Origin: Phascolarctos cinereus
Lineage: Eukaryota; Chordata; Mammalia; Diprotodontia; Phascolarctidae
Reading direction: 5' to 3'
Assembly (NCBI RefSeq): GCF_002099425.1
Contig: NW_018343985.1
Coordinates: 3,877,001-3,941,000 of the forward strand
DNA length: 64,000 bases
The notes under the pieces were generated by a model. The model did not search any database, was not told the origin of the DNA, and saw only the letters and a list, made by a program, of their open reading frames with translations. Position numbers and translations under genes: made by a program. This document shows, piece after piece, positions 21,723 to 33,545 of this stretch. Each line of letters opens with the position of its first letter. Within the stretch, counting starts at the first letter, position 1.

Positions 21723-23486
21723 CTCCACTTGACTTTCTTTTTCAAGTGGCTAGACACATACACAGTCCACAAGAACTAGATTATTATATCTTTCTTATTC
21801 AGAAAGATAGAACAATTTCTGGCACATTCCCCAACAAATTTCACACTCTAAGATCTGGGGTTTTTTTGTTTTGTTTTTTGTTTGTTTGTTTTCTTTTCTT
21901 TTTTAACAAATTGCTTTTGCCGTTGGATAGAGGCTTCATTTCCCCACGTTCCTCCTATTCATGTCCACAATTATTCCTTTGCAATTCTTCTTTAAAAAAT
22001 TTAAATTAACTGGATTTTTTAATTAGTTTGTTATTTGTTTATGAAGAAAGTAAATTGTATCTTTCTTCACTGTTTGACACTTGGTCCTCACTTCTCTTCT
22101 GCTGGGCAAATTGTCTTTTCTCTACTAGTATATACAGCATTTATACACTTTCCACCAAAACTAACCATGAACAAAAAACAGCCCACCAAGTGAAAAAACA
22201 ACTCAGAGAAGAATTTGGAAAATACTGTTGCTTAATATGAACAGCAGCTCTCTTTAATCTTGAGAACTGCAAAGGTTGAACTCAATATTTCTGGGTTAAA
22301 CAGCCCAGCCTACTAGTTATTCAGTAACTTGAATACTGAATTTTCCCAGCAGAACTGAGCTCCCAGCAACTCGCTCCAGCTGTTTGTAAGGAGCAGTTCC
22401 AACTACAACCCTCCTTTTTCCTTTTCAAGCAAGAAAGCAATCGGCCTTTAGGAGAGGGTTCACCCCTTTTCAATACCAGGTACTACCAAAGGGTGATAGC
22501 TGTCACTGAATCTCTTAGCCAGTGAAGTAAATTCTCTTGTAAAAACCAATAATCCCTTAGTTCCAGCTACCAGATGAGTATGTCTAAAAGCCACAGGACT
22601 TTTAAGCTCTTCTTTGCCTCCTCTATTCTCAATTGCATTTTAAATTCTCTTGCTCATTCTCTCATCTTCCTAACTCTTTAATGGCTTTGAGACCCACTTA
22701 ACTCTTAGTGACTCACCTTTCACTTTAAAAAAAAATCCCCAAATCACTAGAGTTCCCCTATCAATTTAATAGTCTTTTTTTTAATATCTTATATCAGTCA
22801 TCAAGTGTTTGCATGATTTATCTTTTTTAAATATTTTAAATATTTTAATATTTTAATCATAAAGCAGTTATATGCAAATGAATTGTCATTCCCTTATAGC
22901 TTTAAAATCTGCAACACTGTTCTTTATCAACTTAAATGTCTTTGAAATTATTTTTACACTGACATTCTCCATTTTTAAATAAATGAATGTTCTAACCCAG
23001 GCTCCTTAAAAGCTCAAACTATTTACAAATGAGTGAGATATCATTCTACATTGTACATTAGGTGATTTGGGTTTTTATTTACACTACAGCTTATTTTCTT
23101 ATGTTTCTTCACACATATATTAGAAGTTTATTTTTATTAAAACAAACTTATTTCATAATTTCTTTTGGAATCGAAATGTTCATCTATAAAAGCCACAATG
23201 TCTTACACCCTTGAGCCATTGATATAATTCTTTTGTTCTTTGGATAAACATATTTTCTAACTCCTTCATCCATAAATTGCTTCATGCTAAAAAAAAAGAA
23301 AAGGAAAAGAAAAGAAAAAAACTGAAAGAAACTATGTGCTCAAAAGAAACATTAGAATAGGCCACAGGAAATACAATACTTTATTTTTCTGTACTGGTTT
23401 ACTATTAGCAAGTATTTTAGTGCTGCTGGTTTTATTTTCTAATTAATCTTCCAGAATGAAAATGTTATGGGTGTAAACTAAAGCTT
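21723..23486. other. Unique AT-rich stretch, nothing recognised
   Basis: Long single-copy-looking DNA without a named repeat. Frames at 21716-22009 and 22028-22240 have no domain character. Confidence 0.4.
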
Positions 23487-23487
23487 A

Positions 23488-23748
23488 GGGTAGGTATGGC
23501 ACACAGTGGATAGAAGGCTTGGCTTGGAGTCGGGACAGTTCATCTTCCTGAGTTCAAATCTGGCCTCAGACATGTACTAGATATGTGACCCTGGGCAAGT
23601 CACTTAACCCTGTTTGCTTCAGTGTTCTCATCTGTAAAATGAGCTAGAAAAGGAAATGGCAAACCACTCCAGTATTTTTGCCAACAAACAAACAAAAGAA
23701 AGGGCAGAGAGAAGGGTTGTGGAGGCAACTGAAAAACCACTCAACAAA
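23488..23748 (+). mobile_element. Mar1-type SINE
   Basis: ggtatggcacacagtggata head, 'cttcctgagttcaaatctgg', gtgaccctgggcaagtcact, aaatgagctagaaaaggaaa and accactccagtatttttgcc. The distal 3' part is replaced by a caaacaaacaaa stretch and a divergent end. Confidence 0.93.
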
Positions 23749-23749
23749 A

Positions 23750-25018
23750 ACTGAAAATGTAAGCTTGTTCTGAAGTCAGAACCAAACCAATATAAATCTC
23801 TAATGCATGTAAATTGTATTCTCCTAAATCCGGTTTTGTCTCCTCCCATCCCCCAACTCTCTAAGAGAACACTCTTGCCTCCCCTTCAGATGGTCATTGA
23901 TACCATTATTTTTCTTCCTTGCTATTATCAAAGCCTGTTTTCAGGAAGCAGTTGTCAGTTGTGTGTATCTTACAATGAGTCTTACATTAATTAGTACAAT
24001 TACACAGAAAAGAGCAGAAGTTCACAAAAAAAAAATCCCACAAAGAGACCAGATTAAAAAAAATGTAGTAATCAATTTAAAACACACTTTAAAAGACTGT
24101 ACACAGACCATATTTGAATATTGGTAAATGTTTAACAATCAGCTCTCCAAAACTTAAAACACACTTTTATATTTAATCTTCACCGCTATCATAAGTCTGG
24201 ATGACTCATGAAACAATAAATCAAGCCTTGATTTTAGTGTTTGCTGATTTCTGGGGTATAAATACTTTCATTGAAAATTTAACAAACAGCTCTCATGAAA
24301 TCAGGTCAAGCTTACACTTAACTAGATAAACACCATTTTTGCCTGTTTATAAATCTGGCCCTACTCAAAATATTTACTTGTATGTGTCACAAGCCATCTT
24401 ATTCCTTAATACCCCATCCCTATCATGTGTGCCAAGTCCCAGGATTCACTCTTTTTGAATCTTAACAATTTTTTTTATTAGAGTTCAAAATCAGTCTTTA
24501 TTCCAAATGGAGACTGAACTATTTTTAAAGTATAAAAAGTAAAATGTCTGAAGGAATATTATCTGTGCTTGTATTATATTATCTCTAAAAGTACTTGCCT
24601 AGACAAATGAGAGGAAAAAATTCTAGGCTCGTTTGTCCTTATCTCTAAAAGAATTAACTGAGCCAAGTAAGATGTTCTGATGTATTTCAGAGAAAAAGAG
24701 AATTTGGGAAATTATTTTCTAAAGTTGGGGACACCAAAGTGTACCATTCTTCTTTTCAATGATTAATAGCATCAGTTGAATTTTTTCAGTCTCAGTCAAG
24801 GACATAAAAATGATGTTATTCAAAATACTATTTTTATACATGTGATGTACACTTAAATTCAACTGCAACATAATTCTATTGTGTGACAAAGAAGTGAATA
24901 GCTATAAAGGATGCTTCTATTAAAATGCAGTTCTAAGAAATGGTTTACATGGAATTTTACTAAATGTTTTAATATGTACATGGAAAATATGAAAACATCA
25001 ATACAGTTGAAGAATATT
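23750..25018. other. Unique AT-rich stretch, nothing recognised
   Basis: No repeat family or exon is recognised. Confidence 0.4.
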
Positions 25019-25019
25019 A

Positions 25020-25232
25020 CAAGTCAGTAAGACCTGAGTTCAATTCCACCTGGGAGACTCACTAGCTGTAAGACCAGACTGGGATCACTTTTGGTTCATA
25101 AGCCACAGTTTTCTTGTTTTTGAAGTGGAGAGAATGATCCCCATAGTGTTTAACTGAAAGGCTGTTGCAAAGATCAACTGTGATAAGTGAGTAAAGTATA
25201 ACATGTAAGTGCGAATCATGCATTCGCAATAT
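25020..25232 (+). mobile_element. CORE-SINE (MIR/THER1-like), divergent
   Basis: 'agtaagacctgagttcaat', 'actcactagctgtaagacc' and a 'tgttgcaaagatcaactgtg' tail equivalent keep the family order. Confidence 0.7.
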
Positions 25233-25239
25233 AAGTAAC

Positions 25240-25432
25240 TAAGTGTGAGAGATCATTTATTTAAAGTCCAGGCCATAACTTAATTGATGTAGAGTAGGCC
25301 TAATGAAGAAACTCTTTCCACCTACGCAAATGAGCAGCTCATAGGAAGCGGCTTAGGGAAATGGTCACTCTAGAGTCATACAGCAAGGGTCAGAGTCAAA
25401 ACTTGAATCTGGATCCTCCTGACTCAAAGGTT
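25240..25432 (-). mobile_element. CORE-SINE (MIR-like), antisense
   Basis: 'agagtcatacagcaagggtc' and 'ggatcctcctgactcaaagg' are the inverted head blocks. The middle carries the older marsupial variant. Confidence 0.6.
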
Positions 25433-25471
25433 GACAATCAATTGAATTTCCTTTTCTCCCCATTTTGAATA

Positions 25472-25495
25472 TGTGTGTGTGTGTGTGTGTGTGTG

Positions 25496-25550
<55 letters not shown>
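25472..25550. repeat. (GT)n followed by (GATA)n microsatellite
   Basis: A dinucleotide run to about 25496, then about 13 gata units to 25550. The short frames with repeated Ile-Tyr-Leu-Ser come from this run. Confidence 0.98.
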
Positions 25551-25551
<1 letters not shown>

Positions 25552-25842
25552 ATGGTTTATTATTTCTGTGATAGGAAGCCACCTGTAATAGGAGGTGCAT
25601 GGCATGCTTTTGACCTGTGTCCACGCACAAGTCAAGTAACCATTTAGTGTTTTAAACAGCTCAGAGACTGTAACTAGGTTAACCTAACTTACATAAATCG
25701 ATGGAATGGGATATGAACACAAAAATGACCTCATGTTCACATAAAGATATAAACATATGTGCAAGTATATACGCATATATGCGTGTGTATGTGAATATAT
25801 GTATGTATCAATGTGTGTGTACATACAAATACGTTTTGTGTA
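25552..25842. other. Unique stretch with tatatg-like alternation
   Basis: Imperfect atatgt alternation at 25745-25830; otherwise nothing recognised. Confidence 0.4.
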
Positions 25843-25844
25843 CA

Positions 25845-25935
25845 GTTGTTGTTTAGTCATTTTAATTGTGTCCCACTCTCTGTGACTCCATTTGGGGTTT
25901 TCTTGGCAAAAGCACCATTTCCTTCTCTATTTGTG
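25845..25935 (-). mobile_element. Mar1-type SINE, truncated, antisense
   Basis: tgttgtttagtcattttaat, 'ctctctgtgactccatttgg' and gggttttcttggcaaaagca are the first third of an inverted copy. It stops after ccatttccttctc. Confidence 0.88.
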
Positions 25936-26096
25936 TGTAGCACTTTTTTCTAGTATCATACTGTGTATATATGTACATATATCTTTCTGTATTACTTTAG
26001 CATGTTTTTGTAGTGATTTTGAGAGGAGAGAAATGTGACACTATAGAAATATGCTGAAGTAAGGCTGAAACATTATGGGAAAAGGCAAGAATATTG

Positions 26097-26357
26097 GGCA
26101 GCTGGGTGGTGCCATAGTGCAGAGAGTGTTGGGCCTACAGTCAGAAAGACTCATCTTCATGAGTTCAAACTGGCCCCAGATGCTTCCTAGCTGTGTGACC
26201 CTAACGAGTCATTTAACCATGTTTGCCTCAGTTTCTTCATCTGTAAAATGAGCTGGAGAAGGAAATGGCAAATCATTCCAGTATCTTTGCCAAGAAAACT
26301 CCAAATGGGGTCATAAAGAGTTGGACATGACTGAAATGACCCAACAAAAACAAAAAT
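26097..26357 (+). mobile_element. Mar1-type SINE
   Basis: gggcagctgggtggtgccat head, cagtcagaaagactcatctt, 'cctagctgtgtgaccctaa', ctgtaaaatgagctggagaa, 'gccaagaaaactccaaatgg' and a terminal 'gactgaaatgacccaacaa'. It is complete from head to tail. Confidence 0.96.
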
Positions 26358-26500
26358 TACTGGCACTGTTATCAAAGGACCTGGGTTCAAGTACTATCTC
26401 TGACTTTTGCTATTGTGACCTTGGATAACTTACTCAAACTGCCTCAGTTTCCTTATCTGTAAAATGAAATGATCTAGATTTTCTTTCTATGATTCTATCT
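26358..26500 (+). mobile_element. MIR CORE-SINE
   Basis: aggacctgggttcaagtact, 'gaccttggataacttactc', gcctcagtttccttatctgt and aaaatgaaatgatctagatt are MIR segments. It abuts the preceding Mar1-type SINE. Confidence 0.82.
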
Positions 26501-27174
26501 TCTTACACAATTTAGCGAGTTTTTACCATTTTATTACATCACAGTTAATTAGTTGTGTCTTTAAAAAGTTGAGTGTCAGTGCATGGGATTAGAATCACAT
26601 AAGAAAAAAAACACAACGGCACAATAAAAGAATTATGATCATATAGGAGAAGCTTCCTTTGCCTGGTAGATCATCAGTAGACAGCATGTCTGCAATGTGT
26701 TTTCCACCTCTACAAGCGGTAATCACATGTGACATTGGCTGCAGAACTGGTTGGGAGCAAGGGTTCCACATGAAAAATGGCCCTGGGTGGTATTTTCGCC
26801 ACACTGTTTTTGCTTACAGCTGAGGATGCCCCATTTGAATTGCATCATATTATATTTAACCTCCCTGAAAGACAGCTCAAAGGAGCAGCTCTGTGCCTCA
26901 TGCAGATTTGTTGACACAGAAAATGTAATTAGTGTCAAAGCTGTATAAATGAACACAGGCTGCAGATACATTTCACATCCCATTACAGTGTTTAAATACA
27001 GGGCAAGTAAGTTGGAACTTAGGAGGGTGCCTATAAATTGAACCCTTTGAATAAAGCATGTGCAGAAAACAATGATGGGGGTTATCCATTAAGGAAAACC
27101 AAGCTTTCAGAGAGATGAAGGTCTCTGTTCTGGGGGAGATGAGAAGGAAGTTGCTGCCCCTAGTTTCCAGAGGG
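26501..27174. other. Unique stretch, candidate conserved noncoding DNA
   Basis: No repeat is seen. The block at 26690-26990 has balanced composition with clusters such as catgcagatttgttgaca and agctgtataaatgaacacag. It looks more like constrained noncoding sequence than decayed repeat, but this is a judgement from texture only. Overlapping frames on both strands (65-86 codons) do not show a domain. Confidence 0.35.
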
Positions 27175-27290
27175 ATCATAAAATCTTAGAGATAGAGCTA
27201 CAAGGAACATCAGAGGTCATCTGGTCCAAATCCCTCACGTAACAAATGAGGGAACTGAAGTCCAAGATGGCACAAATAGAAAGAATGAGA
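27175..27290 (-). mobile_element. MIR CORE-SINE fragment, antisense
   Basis: gagatagagctacaaggaac, 'cagaggtcatctggtccaaa' and gaactgaagtccaagatggc match the inverted MIR central part. Confidence 0.75.
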
Positions 27291-28081
27291 AGCAAGGAGA
27301 TCATGGGGAAGGCTGGACTGAGTCAGCTATGCAAGGAGTGTGGTTTGAAGATAAGTGCAAGAAGGCTGATGTCTACACTCATTGCCTCCACATTCACACC
27401 TCCCTTGCAATCCAAGTCCCAAGGTCATCAATCATGGGGATCTGCTCTCACCAAATTACACTTTGTTTATTGCTAATCTTGACCTCTTGGGAGTGCTTGA
27501 AACTTTTGACCACTCCCTCCATCTAGATACTCTTCTCCCAATGTTTTTGTGACAGTGAACTCTATTGCTTCTTTTACAATCTGTTTAAAAAGTATTTTTG
27601 GACTCTATTCGAGGATGTCACCGATCACATACTCCTCTGTATGGACTAGGGATAGTTACTTTTATTGTTCACCTACAATTTCTCCTTCGGTGATCTCATC
27701 CATTTCTATAGATAGAACTATTATATTCTAACTCTACAAAAGCAGCCTGCAGCTGTGTCCCAAACTCCAGTCTTACATTTCTACCAGTTTGCTGGACATT
27801 TCCAACTTGACATCACACAGGTATTAAAAACTCAACATGTCCAACACAAAACTCATCTTTCCCCCAAACCTCTTCTACCTAACTTTCCCATTTCTTTTGA
27901 GGTGGTCACCATTCTTCAGAACCCAGGTTCACAAATGCAGAAGTTATTCTCTCACCCTTCATCCCCATGCCCTAGGACCACACATCATATCCGATTAATT
28001 GATGCTTAATTGGTTTCATTTCCATGATACATTTGTGTCTGTTCCTGTATTTATTCACCAGCCACTTACCTGCTTTAGGCC

Positions 28082-28285
28082 CTCATGGTGCAGCCAAGAT
28101 TTCTTTCTCTAGAGTGAAAGGACCTGGGTTCAAATCCTACCTACATTAATTAATATGAGTGTAACCTTGGGATGTCACTTAATTTCCTTGGGTCTCTGTT
28201 GTCTCATCTGTAACAAAAAACAAGTGGATTGAACTAAATCAGAGGCCCCTTTAGGCTCTAAAGCTACAAATCTCTTACCTCTCAA
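28082..28285 (+). mobile_element. MIR CORE-SINE nested in L2
   Basis: aggacctgggttcaaatcct, 'gtaaccttgggatgtcact', ctgttgtctcatctgtaaca and the 'ggattgaactaaatcagagg' tail are clear MIR blocks. Confidence 0.85.
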
Positions 28286-28327
28286 ATGAATTACTGAAGT
28301 CGCTTCCTAATTTCTCTCCAAACTTTC

Positions 28328-28503
28328 AGTGTCTTTTGTGGTGTACTGGAAAGAGACTGAGTCCAACCTCCACTTCTGTCACTTGTTACCTATGTAATAC
28401 AAGCAAGTCATTTAAAGTCTCTGAGCCTCAGTTACCACATCCGTAAAAAAGGGATCTTAGGATTCAAATAACCTCTAATGCTCCTTCCAGCTCTAATTCC
28501 TAC
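28328..28503 (+). mobile_element. MIR CORE-SINE nested in L2
   Basis: 'ggtgtactggaaagagactg', tgcaagtcatt-type segment, tctctgagcctcagttacca and 'ctccttccagctctaattcc'. Together with the MIR at 28082 it splits the L2 copy. Confidence 0.83.
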
Positions 28504-29069
28504 AGTTGAATCCTCCCTCCTTCCAGTTACCAAACTGATAATCCTAAAGCACAGGCAGAAGTAACTGCCTTATTCCTTTTGCTCAAGAACACTCAATGAT
28601 TTTCCCTGGCTTTATGATAAAATACAAGCTCTTCTCTTTGGCATTCAAATTCTTTCATGATCTATCTCTAGTCTAACTTTAAAGGCTAATTACACATCAC
28701 TCCTCCATCACCCACCACTTAATCTATGTTCCAGCCAAACTAACTGACTTGTTCTTCAAATAAACCATTCTAACATTGTTTCCACGCTTTGAATAGCTTT
28801 TGCCCATTCCCAGAATGCTGCACTTCCTATCCTCAGATCCATGAAACTCCTAACTGACTGAGAGGCTGTTTTTCATGTCCCATGTCCAAATCAGGATGCA
28901 TTTATTTTGCTTCTATTCTGTATTTGCTTAGCTGTGAATATGCTCTGTCTTCACCCTAGAATGTAAACTCCTTGAGAACAGGAGCGATCTCACTTTTGTG
29001 CTTGTATTGCCAAAGTGCACAGAACCCGAGGCACAAGAGTGCTTAATAAATACTTCCTATTGATCAGTT

Positions 29070-29425
29070 ACTGCACTCATAACCTTTCCAGTACAATGCT
29101 CTGTTCCCTTTTTTTTCCCTTGTTCAGAGACTCCATTTTCCTCATTCTTTACCAAGTTATGTATGCTCTCCTTAGTCTGGAGCAAAATTTGGCCCAGACC
29201 TACCTTCCGTGCCATATCCTCTATGTCTTATCCTTCTCTCACTCTCTGATGTTAGGGCTGCATGCCCTATAGTTCCCCTTTCTAATATTTTCATCTGCTG
29301 AGTTATTTCTTAAGTGCCCAAGCCATCATCCCTCTCTGCAACTGAGTCTGGTAAAAACGTTCCTTTGTCTCCATCTTCATTTTTTCTCTTCTGTCCCCTA
29401 GGACCATCCAAGTTTTCACTCAAGG
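29070..29425. other. Pyrimidine-rich stretch, perhaps old L2
   Basis: It sits between L2 pieces and keeps L2-like texture, but no landmark is certain. Confidence 0.35.
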
Positions 29426-29429
29426 AACA

Positions 29430-29618
29430 CCACCTGCATGTGGCCTGTCCTGATCCACCTCAATGATTAATGATTCTTTCTTCATACTTCAATATTTTTA
29501 TATCTCTCATAGTAGAATGTAAGCTTATTCATGTTATTTTTGTTGTTTTTCTATCCTTAGCACCTTGCATAATGTCTAAAACACATTAGACATTTAATAC
29601 ATATTTTAATTGAATTAT
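29430..29618 (+). mobile_element. L2 LINE 3' end
   Basis: 'catagtagaatgtaagctta', 'ttagcaccttgcataatgtc' and cattagacatttaatacata are the degraded L2 terminal blocks, ending in attgaatta. Confidence 0.7.
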
Positions 29619-29619
29619 A

Positions 29620-29905
29620 TCTGAGTTCTAACTTGCCTGCCACTTCCTCTATGAAGTCAGCACTGATCCCCTATGATTGAAGTGATCTTAGCATCGTAGT
29701 TGCCTAGCTCTAGAGCTATAAGACATCAAAGGCAATCTCCCTCCTCACATCTCTCACAGCATTTCCTTTGTAGCTTTCCATTGCACTTAGAATATTTTAA
29801 TTCACATGGTAGTTATTGGTTTAAAAGTCTCAGCTGTGCTGCTACATCGTAAGCTCCTTGAGGACAGCAGGAAGGGCTGTTTCCTAGACCTTTTTAATGA
29901 CTACT
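29620..29905 (+). mobile_element. L2 LINE 3' fragment
   Basis: 'cacttcctctatgaagtcag', 'cagcatttcctttgtagctt' and cgtaagctccttgaggacag are L2 3' UTR landmarks. A second copy follows the one at 29430. Confidence 0.72.
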
Positions 29906-30700
29906 CCCAGACCTCTGGGTTCTCATGGCAGTGGGTCTTCCCTCTACTGGTGTGGTTTGCAACCTAATGACTGTTGGTATGTGTCTCTTGATCATGGCCA
30001 TGTTTAAATATATCCTGCCCATAGATCAAATGTCCTAAAAGCTTTTCATTGTTAGATCTATTGACGTGTGGATGCCAGTGAAGCAAATGGGACTATTCTG
30101 CTATCCCTCCCTCTTATAACATGAGTTGTCTATTTCCTTTTCTGTGTATTGATCACTTTGATATTTTTTTTTAACCTTTAGTGGCGGTGTGTATGTTATC
30201 ATTGGTAACTCTACTGGGCACTTATCAGTGCCCAATAAATCTTGGGTGAATTGTTGAGTGGGAGGAAGCACAGCGCATTTTAGTCATTGACTTCTAAATT
30301 GTGCAAAAACAGAGAAGTGAAGACAAGGAAGGGGGAAAAAAGTATTTGAGAAACACAGGCTGTTAGAGGACACTGAAGGTGAATCTAAGCAGCCACTAGA
30401 GAACAAGAAGAGAGAGAAGCCAAACGGAATCTTCCAAAGAAAACAAAATAGCCATCCACATTTGCCCCAGCATCTTTCTTGTCTCACTGGGGTTGCTCTC
30501 CATGAAATTCAAATACTATTGATAGCTTTGCTTGGTAATTAGAATATTTTTTCATCTCCATCCATAATTCTTTACTGTAGTTAATGTTATTAACAGAAAG
30601 ATCAAGCAATGACAGTTTCAGCTGCATTGAGAGAAAAAGAAATAGATGAGAAGTAAGGAGAAGAAAGAAGATAATTGAGCTAAGTGAATGGAACCTAAGC
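29906..30700. other. Mostly unique stretch; weak L2-like end near 30240
   Basis: At 30210-30260, 'gggcacttatcagtgcccaa' followed by taaatcttgggtgaattgtt resembles an L2 terminus. No further repeat is recognised. Confidence 0.4.
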
Positions 30701-30717
30701 ACTTTTACTCTGAGAAT

Positions 30718-30897
30718 ATTAGACAGAGACAGATCAAGAGACAAAGAGAAAGGGACAGAGAGAAGAGACAGGAGAAACAGAGATAGAAAAAGAGACAAAG
30801 TATCAGAGAGACAAAGACAGAAAGGCTGACAGAGACAGAAAGAGATACAGATATATACATGGGTGAAGAGAGAGACAGAGACAGAGACAGAGAGATG
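30718..30897. repeat. (AGAGAC)n purine-rich tract
   Basis: About 180 bases of imperfect agagac, aaagag and acagag units. Long minus-strand Leu/Ser-rich frames here are repeat readings. Confidence 0.93.
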
Positions 30898-30899
30898 CT

Positions 30900-31248
30900 G
30901 CAATGCTGCATTTCAGATATGACACCATAAATGGATCTCTAATTGTGTTTATAATCTCAAAATATTGTTTTTAGGTTTACAAGATAGAGCCTTGGAGTAG
31001 CCTCATAAATATTCACTTTACTTGCATCTTTTCCTCTGGACAACAAGCCTCTTCTTTTGTGAATTCACTTACTTATATTCATTCTGACAGCAGGAAATGC
31101 AAACACTCAAAGAACATATTTGCTCCAAAAACAGACTAGGACAAGTCTCTGCAGTTTTCTCAGAAATGAACCAGCAATCATTCCAAGAAGGAATTGCAGC
31201 CAAATTAGCATGGATTGTCAGGTGGGTTCACATATGCTAATCTAGATA
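30900..31248. other. Unique stretch, nothing recognised
   Basis: No repeat or coding signal. Confidence 0.4.
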
Positions 31249-31249
31249 C

Positions 31250-31368
31250 ATTAGAAAGAGAAATAGATGAGTAGACAGACAGAACGTGACAGAGATACAG
31301 ACAGACACAGAAACAGAGACAGAGACAAAGAGATACAGACAGGAGACAAAGGCAGAGACAGAAGTAGA
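31250..31368. repeat. (ACAGAG)n tract
   Basis: Imperfect agacag and acagag units. Confidence 0.9.
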
Positions 31369-31404
31369 GTTAAACTATATATGCATTTATTACATATGAT
31401 ATTT

Positions 31405-31540
31405 ATATATATTGATATTTTACAAATGATGAAATATAGTCACACAGCTGATCTGTATAAGAGCCTGTAGTCCAACTTAATGCTTCCTGACTCTAGGTCT
31501 AGAATTTTATCTGTTATACCACACAGACTCTTGACCTTTG
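31405..31540 (-). mobile_element. MIR CORE-SINE fragment, antisense
   Basis: 'agtcacacagctgatctgta', cttcctgactctaggtctag and tatctgttataccacacaga match the inverted MIR head. Confidence 0.7.
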
Positions 31541-31544
31541 GGTA

Positions 31545-31950
31545 ACCTCTGAGACTGGTTTGGATTCTGGATATATAATGTTTTTAATCATTAAAGGAAT
31601 CATGAAGTGGCCAACCTAGGATGCTTGGAAATTTATTTTCCTTCTCAATTTCATCTAGAAACTAGGAGGCTGGCCATTCTTCATTTTTATAGTGAGAAAT
31701 TCATTTCCTCCAATGTCATTTTGGGTTTATTGTATGAAGCTTGACTAGTTATACTTAGACTATTAAGGGTACAAGATTTTGAATATAGATAGTGTTTTTC
31801 ATCCTTGTTTGCCCAAAGAAAATCATAGCAGCTTCTTCTGTGTGTGATCCAGCCTTTTAAAGTTCATCTTCAAATTCTACTTAAAACATCTACTATATAC
31901 AAAGAAGGAGGAGAATACTCAATCACCATCCCAATCAGCCACATGAGCAC
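31545..31950. other. Unique stretch, nothing recognised
   Basis: No repeat or coding signal. Confidence 0.4.
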
Positions 31951-31951
31951 T

Positions 31952-32042
31952 GTCTCTGTCTCTGCCTTTTTATCTATATATGTCTGTCTGTCTTTCTGTC
32001 TTTCTGCCTCTATCTTTCTGTCAGTCAGTCTGTCTGTCTGTC

Positions 32043-32090
<48 letters not shown>
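31952..32090. repeat. (TCTG)n followed by (CA)n microsatellite
   Basis: tctgtctg and tttctgtc units to about 32041, then a pure (AC)n run to about 32088. Confidence 0.96.
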
Positions 32091-32329
32091 AACACACACA
32101 CTTTATTAATTTATGCTAAATCTCCCAGGAAATTCTAGACCTCCAAAATATAGGGTTTCAGGCAGAAAACCAAAGTAATATCTCCTACATCCCTTTAGCA
32201 ATATATTACATTATTATTTTCTTAGTCATCATAGTTAAAAAATTAAGCTTAATTCATTCGCCACCCTCTTTACTGGCTTTCTATAACAACATTTTCATGG
32301 TGTAGTGAAAAAACATGACATTTGGAAAT

Positions 32330-32562
32330 ATGCTATCGATATAGAGCACTGGACCTTGAGGCAGGAAGACCTACATTCAAATCCTGACTCTGATAGCAGT
32401 ATGACCTTGGACAAATCACTCACTCCTGCTAAACCTCAGTTTCTTGATCTGCAGAATAGAAACACAACTCCTTATAGGAATTTCCTCATAAGGTCGTTCT
32501 GTGGCTTAAGTGAAATAACATATGCCAAGCACTGTGTTAACTTATAAATGCTCTGATGACTC
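32330..32562 (+). mobile_element. CORE-SINE (THER1-like)
   Basis: 'tatagagcactggaccttga', ggcaggaagacctacattca, 'gtatgaccttggacaaatc', cctcagtttcttgatctgca and the tail 'gcttaagtgaaataacatat' through aacttataaatgctctgatg. Confidence 0.85.
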
Positions 32563-32564
32563 AA

Positions 32565-32690
32565 CACTTCTCTACTTTCAGGATAATCCTTCAACTTCCT
32601 TAGTCCGTGGATTCTTGCTTTGTAAAGGGAGGTATTTGGACTAGACAATCTTTAGGGTTTGTTCCAATTTTATATCTGTGAAGAATTATT
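32565..32690 (+). mobile_element. MIR 3' fragment
   Basis: 'aagggaggtatttggactag', acaatctttagggtttgttc and 'caattttatatctgtg' are the last part of a MIR. Confidence 0.5.
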
Positions 32691-33384
32691 ATTTTTTTTT
32701 TAGTTTTCTTTTTTTATCTTTAGGTTATCTTGCCACCTCCCCTATAGCAGCCTTCTTTGAATATCCCCCACATAGGAATTTGAAATGTCCTACGAGGACA
32801 CTGCTATTTTGGGGAGAGAAACTCAAAGCTAGTTCAGTGATCTCCTAATTCCAGTTTCTCCTTAAAGGACTTTGGCATTTTCTACCATCAGGATTCTCTT
32901 TGACACAATTGAGAACTCACGTAGAATGGTGGCCAGCACCAAGAAGTTTTAGGCCTTTATGAAGAATATTGTTTTCAAAGAATATCAACAGCATTAATGA
33001 AAGGTCTGTGTTATCAGAGATTAAAAGGATCTCAGAGTTATCAGGGATCTCAGGTACCATCTAATCCAACTGGCTGCTGTAGATTCCTTCTATAATGTAG
33101 TAAGCGAGGAAAATACAGGAGAGATATGCATGAAGAAGAGCATGAAAGGGAAAGGCATATTCTCCACGGAAAATCTGTAGGAGAGTATATGTAAGAACTT
33201 CACGGAATGAGATGTAGATGGGCTGCACACTGCAATGAAGGAAAAAATAAACATTTGGATGAGATAATGTATCTCATTTGGAATTTCTACTCCAGTTCAC
33301 AAACATACTCATAAAAAAGGATCATGAATTCCTGAGGTTAGCTCCTCTCCGCAATATTAGTGAATGACAGACACAGGAATGAAG
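32691..33384. other. Mostly unique stretch with a small inverted MIR piece
   Basis: At 33030-33090, 'gggatctcaggtaccatcta' and atccaactggctgctgtaga resemble an inverted MIR. The rest is not recognised. Confidence 0.4.
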
Positions 33385-33475
33385 CAAGGTATATCTATAT
33401 ATATATAGATATAGATAGATATATAGATATAGATATGTGTGTATGTGTATATATACATACACAAATACACACATG
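33385..33475. repeat. (TATAGA)n and (TATATG)n tract
   Basis: Imperfect tatagata and tgtgtatg units. Confidence 0.93.
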
Positions 33476-33477
33476 TG

Positions 33478-33545
33478 TAGTGTTCTGCAAGCCTTAAAGT
33501 TCTATATAAAAGCTATTGTTGTTGTTATTTTAATATAAGTAATTT
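33478..33545 (+). mobile_element. CORE-SINE (THER1-like) 3' end
   Basis: 'ctgcaagccttaaagttcta' and tataaaagctattgttgttg are the family's last 60 bases. Confidence 0.65.

Larger units (their letters stand above)
27440..29064 (+). mobile_element. L2 LINE, ORF2 end and 3' UTR, with two nested SINEs
   Basis: A long L2 copy starts in the reverse-transcriptase region (the 'gaccactccctccatctaga' and 'cttctcccaatgtttttgtg' part). It continues with the landmark aactcaacatgtccaacaca at 27830, pauses where two MIRs are inserted (28080-28500), and resumes at about 28505 with 'ctgataatcctaaagcacag', tgattttccctggctttatg and ttccagccaaactaactgac. It ends with 'tagaatgtaaactccttgag' and gtgcttaataaatacttcct. 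Heavily mutated, no intact frame. Confidence 0.88.

Noticed and set aside
30484-30911. 139-codon minus-strand Leu/Ser-rich frame
   Set aside because: Translation of an (AGAGAC)n tract on the complementary strand.
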